From JAZDFP01 sp043801445 (GTDB taxonomy: Bacteria > Planctomycetota > MHYJ01 > JACQXL01): a DNA stretch of 45,580 bases. Below the pieces are notes generated by a model. The model made no database searches, had not been told where the DNA came from, and was given only the letters and a program-made list of their open reading frames with translations. This document shows, one piece after another, positions 24,943 through 34,062 of the stretch. Location: assembly GCA_043801445.1 (NCBI GenBank), contig JAZDMB010000002.1:1-45580 (forward strand), given 5' to 3'. The number at the start of each line of letters is the position of its first letter. Position 1 is the stretch's first letter. The translations under genes were made by a program, and so were the position numbers.

Positions 24943-25156
24943 ATGGTAAAAATCAATACGTGCAGACAAAAAAGCCTCCGCGTCTGCCGTCTGGATATTA
25001 AAAGAAACCTGATTTACTTTAGGTGGGTGCCAATTGATAGATTCAGAAGTCCCTGACATTACGTCGGGGCATGTCTTCCACCACCAAATTTCGGCTCCCT
25101 TTGTAAATGTTGTTAGTTTCTTAACTTTTTATAATCCTTAACGCACAGTGCAGAGG

Positions 25157-25780
25157 CTATTTTTCTTCTTCTATTTTCCTTATAATTTCTTCTTCGGTTA
25201 TAATGTTTTTTTCTATTAAAAGTTTAGTTAAGGGATTATTTAATATCTCTTCAGTATTCTTTGTCTGTTTCTTATTTTTTGGAATTCCCGATAATGCCTG
25301 AAGAATATCTTCTTTCTCTTGGGGTTTTGTATCAGCCGGCTGAAAAACATCATTGATAACCTTTTTTATGCCGGAAGCAGTAGCAACAACAATATTCACA
25401 CTTAAGCCGGTTAGTAATTGTACTTGCTCGATAGCTTCGTCATCAGTGGGATCACTCATTGCGATAGTAAGCGTACCATTTTTAATGCCTATGGGAATAA
25501 TGTTGTATTTCTCTATTAACTGAAACGGTATTTTTTTTGCCAATGACCTCGGAATAACAATATTCTTAAGATCAATAATTTCTATTTGCTGGGATACCAG
25601 ATAATTTAGAATATCATTTTCCTTAACTAAACCTATTTTTTCCAGAATTTCCTCTAATTGCAAACCAGTCTTTTTCTGATACTCTAAAGCAATTTGGAGC
25701 TGCTCTTTAGTTAACAAATTTGCCTCAATTAATAAATCACCTAATTTAGACTTTTTATCAGTTTTAATATCGGCATCCAC
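25157..25780 (-). CDS. MshEN-domain protein (GspE N-terminal domain without ATPase)
   Basis: The 207-residue product carries one MshEN/T2SSE_N domain (about 11-150): LGDLLIEANLLTKEQLQIAL, ILEKIGLVKENDILNYL and IPIGIKNGTLTIAMSDPTDDEAI. MshEN domains bind c-di-GMP in several type II secretion and pilus ATPases. No Walker motifs follow; instead there is a charged linker and a short helix pair (LLIEKNIITEEEI). A GTG start with GGAG upstream begins 6 bp after sppA. It may be a c-di-GMP adaptor; a c-di-GMP hydrolase-like gene lies at 28.9 kb. Confidence 0.82.
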   Translation of the reverse strand: MDADIKTDKKSKLGDLLIEANLLTKEQLQIALEYQKKTGLQLEEILEKIGLVKENDILNYLVSQQIEIIDLKNIVIPRSLAKKIPFQLIEKYNIIPIGIKNGTLTIAMSDPTDDEAIEQVQLLTGLSVNIVVATASGIKKVINDVFQPADTKPQEKEDILQALSGIPKNKKQTKNTEEILNNPLTKLLIEKNIITEEEIIRKIEEEK

Positions 25781-25786
25781 AAATTT

Positions 25787-26845
25787 CTACTCCATTTCCC
25801 AAAGGTATAATAACTTGGGAGTATTTTTTTCAAGTATAATATTCTTTAAATCTGAAACAATATTAGAAGTCTGTGTCACAGCAGACATCTCAAACATCTG
25901 GAAGATATTATATTTCTTTTTATATTGAATCACTTTTGCCTCACTAATATTCGCTAATTGTTTGGCAGATTCAAAAGCATCTTCTCTATCGCCTGTTTTA
26001 TCTGCCAACCCATTTTTGACTGCCTGTTCACCAGTATAGATTCTACCATCCGCTAATTCAAGAACTTTTTCTTTGGTTAAATTTGGCCGTCCCGCTACTA
26101 CAATATCAACAAATCTCTGATATAACTCATCTATAATACCCTGTATTATTGCCCGTTCTTCCTTTGTCATGGTTCTGGTAGATGAAAGCATATCTTTTTT
26201 ATCGGCTGATTTAATGGCTTCCTCTTTTAGCCCTATTTTCTGGAATAGCCCTTCAATATTAGTGATTTTTGCAATAACACCAATGCTACCGGTAACAGAG
26301 GTAGGATGTACAACAATACGGTTTGATGGCATAGCTATATAATAGCCTCCTGAAGCCGCGACTTCACCCAAATAGGCAACTATAGGTATGTTAGGTCTTT
26401 TATTTTTAAATCGTTTCAGTGCGGTATGAATATTATCGGATGCTGTCACAGAGCCTCCCGGACTATTTATCTCTAAAATAATTGCTTTAACATTATTGTC
26501 AGTCTCAGCTTTTTCAAGGGAATCTACAACCATTTGAACCGGGTCTATCCTGCTTCCCCACATACCACCATCAATGACAGACATAATAATTCCATTAACC
26601 GGGATTGACAGAATCTTGTTACCAGACCATTCATTACCATTTATGAATTGTTCGTTATATCTTTTATCTGAATTAATGTTCGAAAATGAGGCTGAGGAAA
26701 AGATTTTACTTGTCACCATAATAAAAAGAATGACATTTAATAAAACACTTAAAGCCAGAGCTATTCCAAAAGTAATGGCTAACCAAAAACTTGTAGCGCG
26801 TTTCGATTTGGTTGGTGTGATATTAGCATTCGAGTTGTTTTCCAT
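25787..26845 (-). CDS. sppA: Signal peptide peptidase SppA
   Basis: The 352-residue membrane protease has one N-terminal transmembrane helix (about 20-50). The S49 peptidase fold shows ILEINSPGGSVTAS, the nucleophile Ser in GEVAASGGYYIA and the Lys base in IKSADKKDML. It degrades signal peptides left in the inner membrane. It is the short, one-domain form. AGGAGG lies ahead of the ATG, behind a near-perfect promoter. It is the first gene of the sppA-MshEN-DUF2520-aroK run. Confidence 0.92.
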   Translation of the reverse strand: MENNSNANITPTKSKRATSFWLAITFGIALALSVLLNVILFIMVTSKIFSSASFSNINSDKRYNEQFINGNEWSGNKILSIPVNGIIMSVIDGGMWGSRIDPVQMVVDSLEKAETDNNVKAIILEINSPGGSVTASDNIHTALKRFKNKRPNIPIVAYLGEVAASGGYYIAMPSNRIVVHPTSVTGSIGVIAKITNIEGLFQKIGLKEEAIKSADKKDMLSSTRTMTKEERAIIQGIIDELYQRFVDIVVAGRPNLTKEKVLELADGRIYTGEQAVKNGLADKTGDREDAFESAKQLANISEAKVIQYKKKYNIFQMFEMSAVTQTSNIVSDLKNIILEKNTPKLLYLWEME

Positions 26846-26877
26846 ATAAACCTCCTTTTCTTTGTAGATTGCGAATT

Positions 26878-26905
26878 ATTATAAGTTTATTCCTTACTTT
26901 GTCAA
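26878..26905 (-). promoter_or_regulatory. Strong sigma70-type promoter of sppA
   Basis: On the minus strand TTGACA (26905-26900), a 16-base spacer and TATAAT (26883-26878), both consensus. The expected transcript begins near 26871, about 26 bases before the ATG. Confidence 0.75.
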
Positions 26906-26984
26906 TGATTTTTAGCTTGAATAAAAACATTAAATTATATGGATATAAAAACAAATCTCTTATAATATATACATTAATTATTAT

Positions 26985-28196
26985 ATGTATAAAATATTTC
27001 TTGCTTGGCGTTATCTTTTAAGTCGTAAAATAATATTCTTAGCCATTGGTGGTATAGCAGTCGGCGTAATGGCTTTGATTGTTGTAACATCTGTAATGGG
27101 TGGTTTCTCCCATGAAATGCGAGACCGAATCAGAGGCACATCAGCACATCTGAACATTACACCTGCTGATAGTTATTTTATATATAATTCATCTAAGGTA
27201 ATTGAACGAATAAAAAATATTCCTGAAGTAATTGGTTGTGCCCCTCGTTTGGAATGGGGTGCCCTCTTTGGTACAGGAATAACCTTTGTCCAAATTATCG
27301 GCATAGAACCTCAATTGGAGAAACAAGTCAATAATTATGAAAAATACTTGCTAAGCGGAACTCCTCCTGAATTCCCTGACAAAAACGAAAATAGTATGCC
27401 ACCTGCTATCGTGGGAAATCGATTGTTTTTATCTTCTGATATAAATATCCCCTTAACTTCTTTAAAATTCGCAGGCGGTATTCCCATGCCCGCCCATCAG
27501 GAATTCAAAGTGGTTGGTGCATTTAGTACCGGCATGTCCGAATATGACAATAATATTTATATCCCACTTAAAGCAGCACAGGACTTCCTGGGTGTTCCTA
27601 ATGGTGTAACTAAAATATGTATTGCAATTAAAGATTACCGGAATGTTAATCTTGTCAGAGAAAAAATCGGACAGTCATTAGCACATATCGGCTCTTTCAA
27701 TATAAATACATGGGAAGAAGAAAAACGAACGCTTCTCAGAGCTGTTTCCACTGAAAAAAACATTAATGCATTCCTGCTGTTTTTTATAGTGGTTGTTGCG
27801 GCTTTTAATATTCTGGCTCTGCTTACAATGAGAGTGGTAGAAAAAACTAAGGATATCGGTGTTCTTATATCACTTGGCGGAAAACCATCTGGAATTATGT
27901 GGTTATTTATTTGGCAAGGACTATTAATCTCCTTTCTTGGCAGTATCATTGGGGTAATCACCGGATACACTTTAGCCGCATATCTTAATCCCATTGAAAA
28001 CATGATTTACAAATTAACAAATTGGAAACTTTTCCCTCCTGATGTCTACTATTTAGACAAAATCCCATCAGAAATAGATTATCTAACCATAGTTATTATT
28101 GTTATCGCAACATTATTAGTAAGTTTATTATTTAGTATTTATCCTGCTATAAGAGCCGCGCGGCTTAATCCAGTTGATGCGTTAAGATATGAATAA
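26985..28196 (+). CDS. LolC/E-type ABC transporter permease
   Basis: The 403-residue FtsX-family permease has a first membrane helix (about 17-42), a periplasmic domain (about 45-265) and three C-terminal helices. The N-terminus (MYKIFLAWRYLLSRK) and VMGGFSHEMRDRI match LolC/LolE, which release lipoproteins from the inner membrane for transport outward. Only one permease gene is present, so it may work as a homodimer (LolF-like arrangement). It overlaps lolD by 8 bp. Many predicted lipoproteins in this window could be its cargo. Confidence 0.87.
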   Translation: MYKIFLAWRYLLSRKIIFLAIGGIAVGVMALIVVTSVMGGFSHEMRDRIRGTSAHLNITPADSYFIYNSSKVIERIKNIPEVIGCAPRLEWGALFGTGITFVQIIGIEPQLEKQVNNYEKYLLSGTPPEFPDKNENSMPPAIVGNRLFLSSDINIPLTSLKFAGGIPMPAHQEFKVVGAFSTGMSEYDNNIYIPLKAAQDFLGVPNGVTKICIAIKDYRNVNLVREKIGQSLAHIGSFNINTWEEEKRTLLRAVSTEKNINAFLLFFIVVVAAFNILALLTMRVVEKTKDIGVLISLGGKPSGIMWLFIWQGLLISFLGSIIGVITGYTLAAYLNPIENMIYKLTNWKLFPPDVYYLDKIPSEIDYLTIVIIVIATLLVSLLFSIYPAIRAARLNPVDALRYE

Positions 28197-28902
28197 TACA
28201 AATAAAATCATTCTCAAAATCGATAATGTTTCCCGGAGCTTCAAAATAGGAAACAGTTCCTTGGAAATTCTCAAGAATGTTTCATTAGAAATAAAAGAAA
28301 GCGAGATACTTTCCATAATTGGTCCGTCAGGAGCCGGTAAAAGCACACTACTTCATGCCATGGGTCTTCTTGATAGACCTACATCTGGCCATATTTTTTT
28401 TAAAGGGGAAGATATTTACTCGCTCCCTATTTCTAAACAGGCAAAACTAAGAAATTCATCATTTGCGTTTGTTTTTCAATTCTATCACCTTCTACCGGAA
28501 TTAAATATATTAGAAAATGTATTACTTCCTCATATGATATCTAATTCTATTATTGGATGGCAGCTACACTCTAAAGCATTAAAGGAAAAAGCTAAAACAC
28601 TAATTGTAAAATTAGGATTAGAACATAGATTGTCGCATAAACCCACTCAACTTTCCGGCGGTGAACGACAACGAGTTGCCATTGCCCGTGCCTTAGTTAC
28701 TGACCCGGAAATAATTCTATGCGATGAACCTACCGGCAATCTTGACAGCAATGCTACATCAGAAATACACGATTTAATTTTAGATTTAAATGGACATGAA
28801 GGTAAAACATTTATTATCGTAACACATAATGATAATGTTGCCAGGTGGGCTCATCGAATAATCAATCTGGTTGATGGACAAATCGTCAATAATAAGGAGT
28901 GA
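28189..28902 (+). CDS. lolD: LolD-type ABC transporter ATPase
   Basis: The 237-residue ATPase has Walker A GPSGAGKST (45-53), the FQFYHLLPELN block typical of the MacB/LolD branch, signature LSGGERQRVAIARAL, Walker B IILCDEPTGNLD and the His switch IVTHND. It powers the adjacent permease. Its start lies within the permease stop region. Assignment to LolD rather than MacB rests on the LolC-like partner. Confidence 0.88.
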   Translation: MNNTNKIILKIDNVSRSFKIGNSSLEILKNVSLEIKESEILSIIGPSGAGKSTLLHAMGLLDRPTSGHIFFKGEDIYSLPISKQAKLRNSSFAFVFQFYHLLPELNILENVLLPHMISNSIIGWQLHSKALKEKAKTLIVKLGLEHRLSHKPTQLSGGERQRVAIARALVTDPEIILCDEPTGNLDSNATSEIHDLILDLNGHEGKTFIIVTHNDNVARWAHRIINLVDGQIVNNKE

Positions 28903-28906
28903 CAAA

Positions 28907-30457
28907 ATGCCTTACCTTAAAATTATTCAAGGCACCGAGAAAGATATGCTCGGCAAAGTAACTCTAGATTTTTCTAATGATGCTAAATTCATTATCGGAC
29001 GTAATGTTACTAATAACCTTGTCCTTAGTAAAAATATCAAGTGCTCTCGTCAGCACGCTGAAATATTCAAAAAAATCATCACCAGTGAATCACAAATACC
29101 TCAAGAAGAATATTTTATCAGAGACCTAAACAGTAAAAATGGCACTTTTCTAAACAACAATAAGATACAACCAACACCTGAAAACGAAGGTGAAAAACTT
29201 GTTGATGGCATGATAATCACTATCGGTGACAGCTCTTTTGTATTTGCAACAACAAAAATCGCTGATGATATTGTAACTGAAGAAGTAAAACAAATAAAAT
29301 CTGTTAGCGAAGAGGAAGAAGAAGAAATAGGCAATTCCACAGTTGAAATAGAACTGAATGAGGAAAAACAAAAAGAACATCCTGCTGATTTTATCGGCAA
29401 AAAACTTTCCTCTAAACAACTTACTTATATCTATGAAATAGCTCGGATTATAGCCTCGGAAAAAATTGTTCAACCACTCCTAGAGCGCGTACTTAAATTC
29501 ACCACCAATATTACTCATAGTAATTCTGGCTATATTATATTATTAGAAAATAAAACGGATAAAATTTCCTTTCTCGCTACTTATCCCAAAGAAATCGCCG
29601 CTAACCCACAAGATATAAGCAAAACAATAGTCAAAAGAGTCGTTCAATATACTCGTCCAATACTTACTTCAGATGCTTTGTTAGACGGCCGTTTTTCTCA
29701 AAGTGATAGCATTATTTCCGGTGATATCCGTTCGGTTATTTGTGCTCCGCTTATTAAAATGCCGAGTTATGATGGGGTTTTATATCTCAAAAATAACTCG
29801 CTAGAAAATACTTTTAATGAAAACGACCTGGAAATAGCCAGTGCCATCGCTATCCAAACAGGGTTAGCAATGATATCTATATCTGCTTCAGATAAATCAA
29901 AAAGAATGTTGATAGCAATGGCAAAAGTCCTTGTTTCAACTGTAGAAATGAAGGATTTAAGTATCCAAGGACATTCGGAACGAGTTACAAATTATGCCTC
30001 TGCAATTGCTCGTCGGTTGGGAATGAATCACCATGAAATTTCTCAAGTTCAATTAGCCGCCTTATTACATGATACCGGTAAGATTGCCGCTACTTCAACC
30101 GCAAAAGAAGAACACATCTATGCGGCCGAAAGATTATTAAGCCAAATACCTGATTTGGGAGAAATTATACTGGCGGTCAAATACCATCATGAACGAGTAG
30201 ATGGTAAAGGATTTCCCTATCATATTACAAATATTCCTCTGATAACTAAAATTATTAGTGCCGCAAATATACTAGATAATCTTGTTTCTCACGGTGGCAT
30301 AAAGGGAACAGGGCTATCAATCAAAGAAGCTCTCAGCGAAATACAAGAACAAAGTAACAAAGAATTTGACCCCCTTATTGTCAATGCTCTTATTTCATGT
30401 TTTAATGATGGGTCATTATTTAAAAGCACTCAACTATTTGAAGATTTGCTGCAATGA
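28907..30457 (+). CDS. FHA-GAF-HD(GYP-like) signalling protein
   Basis: The 516-residue cytosolic protein has an FHA domain (about 28-105; GRNVTNNL, CSRQH, LNSKNGT), an acidic linker, a GAF domain (about 175-325) and a C-terminal HD-GYP-like domain. The metal motifs are GHSERV, HD at 388-389, HHE at 427-429 and DGKGFP (GFP in place of GYP). The stretch between HDTGK and the next His is shorter than in standard HD-GYP enzymes. It probably hydrolyses c-di-GMP and reads phosphothreonine through FHA, perhaps downstream of a Ser/Thr kinase. AAGGAG precedes the ATG at 28907. It overlaps nadB by ATGA. Confidence 0.88.
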   Translation: MPYLKIIQGTEKDMLGKVTLDFSNDAKFIIGRNVTNNLVLSKNIKCSRQHAEIFKKIITSESQIPQEEYFIRDLNSKNGTFLNNNKIQPTPENEGEKLVDGMIITIGDSSFVFATTKIADDIVTEEVKQIKSVSEEEEEEIGNSTVEIELNEEKQKEHPADFIGKKLSSKQLTYIYEIARIIASEKIVQPLLERVLKFTTNITHSNSGYIILLENKTDKISFLATYPKEIAANPQDISKTIVKRVVQYTRPILTSDALLDGRFSQSDSIISGDIRSVICAPLIKMPSYDGVLYLKNNSLENTFNENDLEIASAIAIQTGLAMISISASDKSKRMLIAMAKVLVSTVEMKDLSIQGHSERVTNYASAIARRLGMNHHEISQVQLAALLHDTGKIAATSTAKEEHIYAAERLLSQIPDLGEIILAVKYHHERVDGKGFPYHITNIPLITKIISAANILDNLVSHGGIKGTGLSIKEALSEIQEQSNKEFDPLIVNALISCFNDGSLFKSTQLFEDLLQ

Positions 30458-32160
30458 AAATACCCACCGAATATCTTATCTCTTTTGATACAGCTAAATT
30501 ATCATCTTTTATAACAGATGTATTGGTTATCGGCAGTGGCGCTGCAGGGCTACGTGCCGCTATTGAATCCGCACAATGCCATAATGTTACTGTTGTCAGT
30601 AAGGACTCCCTTTCTGAAAGCAATACCTATTATGCACAAGGTGGAATAGCATCTCAAATTGATAAGCCAAATTCTCTATCCTCTCATATCACTGATACTC
30701 TTATCAATGCTCATGGTTTGTCTGACCGTTATATCGTCAAGAAAATTATTCGTAAGGGTATTACATTGGTCAACGAACTCATTTCGTGGGGAATGGATTT
30801 TGACAAGAAAAATAATCGATTTAATATGACACAGGAAGGCGGTCATCGCTCGCCTCGTATCCTTCATTCAGGTGGTGACGCCACCGGCAAATATCTTCAA
30901 GAAACACTTCTACGCAAAATTAAATCTCTCAATAATATTACGACTTTTGATTATACCTTCATAATAGATATTCTTACTTCTTCGGATGACCGTCCGAACC
31001 AGCTTAACAAGCCCGGTTTGACGGGCGACCGGAAGCCCGGGCTGGGACGGAAAGAATGTTATGGTGCCATTGCACATAACCAAAAGACACATAAAACTTT
31101 TATAATATGGGCTAAAAAAACCATTATTGCATCAGGAGGAGCCGGTCAACTTTATCGAGAAACAACCAATCCTGACATCACAACCGGCGACAGCATAAGC
31201 ATTGCCTATCGCAAAGGAGCACAATTACAAGATTTAGAATTCTTTCAGTTCCATCCCACTGCATTATATGTAGCTGGTGCATCACGATTTTTAATATCAG
31301 AAGCAGTGCGCGGTGAAGGCGGTATATTACGCGATAAATATGGTAAACGTTTTATGTATGATTATCATCCTCAGATGGAATTAGCTCCCCGTGATGTAGT
31401 CTCTCGAGCAATTATCAATCAGATGAAAATCTCCCAGGATACCAATGTCTATCTTGATTTAACCCATCTACCGACGGATAAAATAAAGAAAAGATTCCCC
31501 CATCTAAGAAAACTATGTCGTAATTTTGATATTGATATAAGAAAAGATATGATTCCTGTTAGACCTAGTGCCCATTATTTAATCGGTGGTATTAAAATAA
31601 ATATCTCAGGCCAGACCAATATTAAAAACCTCTTTGCCGCAGGTGAATGCGCTTCATCTTCATTTCATGGTGCAAATAGACTTGGGAGCAATTCACTATT
31701 AGAAGCACTGGTTATAGGATATTTTTCCGGACACTATGCCAGCAACGAAATAAAATCATCCAAACCTTTTTCACCAAAACGCATCAAATACCTGCCCTAC
31801 TGGTCATCCGACCAGGCAAGCAAACGCAATAGCAATTTTTTATCATCATCACAACGCCGTCGTTTTAATGTAGATTTAACTGACATTAAAAATTCACTGA
31901 GAAGTCTGATGTGGTATAATGTAGGACTTGAACGTAATGCAACCGGACTCAAGCAAGCATTATCTAAAATAGATTATTGGTCCGGTTATTGTCTTACCCA
32001 GGAATTCTCTACACCTGCAGACTGGGAAATTCAGAATATGTTAATACTGGCACGGTTATTAACTCTGTCAGCATTAAAAAGAACCGAATCAAGAGGCGTC
32101 CACTATAGGACCGATTTCCCCGAAACATCACCAAAATGGAAAAGACATTCGATTATTTAA
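30454..32160 (+). CDS. nadB: L-aspartate oxidase with repeat insertion
   Basis: The 568-residue flavoenzyme oxidises aspartate to iminoaspartate for NAD synthesis. FAD motif VLVIGSGAAGLRAA, YYAQGGIA, HSGGDATGK, FHPTALY, SEAVRGEGG, LAPRDVVSRAI and the C-terminal ECASSSFHGANRLGSNSLLEAL are intact. A 20-24 residue insert (about 177-200, DDRPNQLNKPGLTGDRKPGL) encoded by GC-rich repeat DNA lies between DILTSS and ECYGAIA, in the capping region. Its start overlaps the signalling gene. nadA and nadC are not in view. Confidence 0.92.
   Translation: MKIPTEYLISFDTAKLSSFITDVLVIGSGAAGLRAAIESAQCHNVTVVSKDSLSESNTYYAQGGIASQIDKPNSLSSHITDTLINAHGLSDRYIVKKIIRKGITLVNELISWGMDFDKKNNRFNMTQEGGHRSPRILHSGGDATGKYLQETLLRKIKSLNNITTFDYTFIIDILTSSDDRPNQLNKPGLTGDRKPGLGRKECYGAIAHNQKTHKTFIIWAKKTIIASGGAGQLYRETTNPDITTGDSISIAYRKGAQLQDLEFFQFHPTALYVAGASRFLISEAVRGEGGILRDKYGKRFMYDYHPQMELAPRDVVSRAIINQMKISQDTNVYLDLTHLPTDKIKKRFPHLRKLCRNFDIDIRKDMIPVRPSAHYLIGGIKINISGQTNIKNLFAAGECASSSFHGANRLGSNSLLEALVIGYFSGHYASNEIKSSKPFSPKRIKYLPYWSSDQASKRNSNFLSSSQRRRFNVDLTDIKNSLRSLMWYNVGLERNATGLKQALSKIDYWSGYCLTQEFSTPADWEIQNMLILARLLTLSALKRTESRGVHYRTDFPETSPKWKRHSII
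30985..31053. repeat. GC-rich repeat inserted in frame in nadB
   Basis: AAGCCCGGTTTGACGGGC, then GACCGGAAGCCCGGGCTGGG. The second part resembles the intergenic hairpin at 12680-12709 (GACCGGATGCCCTGTCGGGCTGG). It is GC-rich against the AT-rich gene around it. Confidence 0.75.
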
Positions 32161-32206
32161 TCGATAAACGCCCGGATGAGTACTAAATTAATTTAATTTA
32201 CTGAGC

Positions 32207-33103
32207 ATGAAAATATTGATTCTCTCCCGTAACACCAACTATTATTCCACACAACGCTTAGTAGAGGAAGCAAAGAAAAAACATTACCAGACATTAGTAA
32301 TAGACCAATTGCAATGTAATATTTCTATTAATGAACAACCTCCCCATTTTTCCGTCTCTGCAAATAAACGGAACTTATCTAAATTCGATGTAGTTATACC
32401 CCGTATTGGTATTATCGGTATAGATTATGCCCTGCTCGTTTTACAACAATTTGAATCTATGGGAATCCCCATGCTTAATTCAACCGCATCATTAAGTTAC
32501 ACTAAGAATAAATTTCAAGCCTTGCAGATATTATATAAAGCCGGTATCCCTGTACCTGACACAGTTATGACTCATAATTCTCAAGAAGTTCCACTGATTA
32601 TTAAAAAGTTAGGAGGATTACCGATAATACTAAAACTTTTCCGCGGCTCACAAGGAAAAGGTGTCATTTTAGGAGAAAACATCTCCAGTATACAATCAAT
32701 ATTAACTGCGGTCTGGGCGATTGGCTATGATATTCTCTTACAAAAATACCTTAACGACACAAAAGGCCAGGATATCCGCATATTAGTTTTAGGCAATAAC
32801 ATAATTGCTACAATGAAACGAATCCCGGCTAAAAACGAATTCCGCAGTAATATCCATCAAGGCGGCTTAATGAAAAAAGTAACTGTCTCATCTGAAGAAG
32901 CTCAATTGGCAATCAAATCAGCCAAAGTACTTGGACTTAACCTATCAGGCGTTGACATTATGCGTACTAAAAAAGGACCGCTGGTTATAGAAGTCAACGC
33001 CTCACCCGGATTTGAAGGACTGGAAAAACTTACCAGAATCAATATCGCCCGAAAGATAATAGATTATGCCGTGGACCTACCTCGACTAAAAAGGAATAAC
33101 TGA
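32207..33103 (+). CDS. RimK-like ATP-grasp ligase
   Basis: The 298-residue ATP-grasp protein has the RimK layout: N-terminal domain MKILILSRN...DVVIPRIG, TKNKFQALQIL, PIILKLFRGSQGKGV (ATP-binding loop), RILVLGNNIIATMKR and the metal site VIEVNASPGFEGLE. RimK adds glutamates to ribosomal protein S6, and relatives make other peptides; the substrate here is not settled. It is the last gene of the lolC-lolD-signalling-nadB run, 46 bp after nadB. Confidence 0.88.
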   Translation: MKILILSRNTNYYSTQRLVEEAKKKHYQTLVIDQLQCNISINEQPPHFSVSANKRNLSKFDVVIPRIGIIGIDYALLVLQQFESMGIPMLNSTASLSYTKNKFQALQILYKAGIPVPDTVMTHNSQEVPLIIKKLGGLPIILKLFRGSQGKGVILGENISSIQSILTAVWAIGYDILLQKYLNDTKGQDIRILVLGNNIIATMKRIPAKNEFRSNIHQGGLMKKVTVSSEEAQLAIKSAKVLGLNLSGVDIMRTKKGPLVIEVNASPGFEGLEKLTRINIARKIIDYAVDLPRLKRNN

Positions 33104-33244
33104 AGCCGTTGAAAAATCATTCAACATTCTCAACCTTATATCAAAAAAACTAAAAATCGGTCAAGACCTGCCCAACGTAGCTTTAGCGAAGTTACGGACT
33201 GCGCCAGGATTCGTCAAACGGGTGTGTTCACAAAAACAGAGGTT

Positions 33245-33988
33245 TTATTTACGTTGTATTTTCCCAAGTAATTCATTAGCCAGATTCAGGTCCAGATTCT
33301 TTAAGATTTCATATTCGCGCATGACACCATCAACATCTCCTGACATAAGGTAGGCAATTGCAAGATTATTATGTAAATTGGCGTCGTTAGGTTTGAAATG
33401 AATAGCTTGTTGGTATGATTCTATTGCATTTGAAAAGTCGCCTATTGAGATATATGCATATCCCAGTGCATGATACGCCTCTTCATAGTCTGGTTTTAGA
33501 CGAATGGCTTCTTTAAAAGAATCTATTTCATTATTATAGTCGCTTGTGTTACTATAGGCAAGCCCAAGACCATAATATGTATAAGCATCATCGGGTTTTA
33601 TTTTAATAGCTTCTTTATAATATTGTATTACCTTGTCATACTCACCGGTTGTTAAATAAATAGAACCAAGGGCATAATATGCGGCAGCATCAGGTTTTAT
33701 ATAAATAACTGCTCTAAATGATTCTATGGCTTTATTGATATCACCGATTTGTTGGTAAGTAATACCTAAACTGTAGTGGGCATAAATATAGTCCGGTTTC
33801 AGACGGACGGCTTCTTTGAAAGACTCAATAGCTTTTTGGTACTCGCCGGCATTCAGATACGTTACACCTTTATTGTAATAAATCGTAGCTTGATTTTCTG
33901 CAACTGACTCAAGTTGTTTATTAATACATGCAACACTTACAAAAGTAATAATTAAAAGAATGACTATATTAAAATATAAGATGCGCAT
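33245..33988 (-). CDS. TPR-repeat lipoprotein
   Basis: The 247-residue protein has a lipoprotein signal ending VSVAC and then about six TPR units with the A(x)ESFKEAVRLKPD-type core. It would be an outer- or inner-membrane-anchored periplasmic scaffold. The frame is open to 34015 with a TTG, but the ATG at 33988 begins the signal peptide. No partner can be named. Confidence 0.82.
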   Translation of the reverse strand: MRILYFNIVILLIITFVSVACINKQLESVAENQATIYYNKGVTYLNAGEYQKAIESFKEAVRLKPDYIYAHYSLGITYQQIGDINKAIESFRAVIYIKPDAAAYYALGSIYLTTGEYDKVIQYYKEAIKIKPDDAYTYYGLGLAYSNTSDYNNEIDSFKEAIRLKPDYEEAYHALGYAYISIGDFSNAIESYQQAIHFKPNDANLHNNLAIAYLMSGDVDGVMREYEILKNLDLNLANELLGKIQRK

Positions 33989-34062
33989 CTGAATTTCTTT
34001 TATTATATATTTCAATCAAATAGAAAATATTTCCAATAGAATTCAGTTGGTATTCAAGAATA

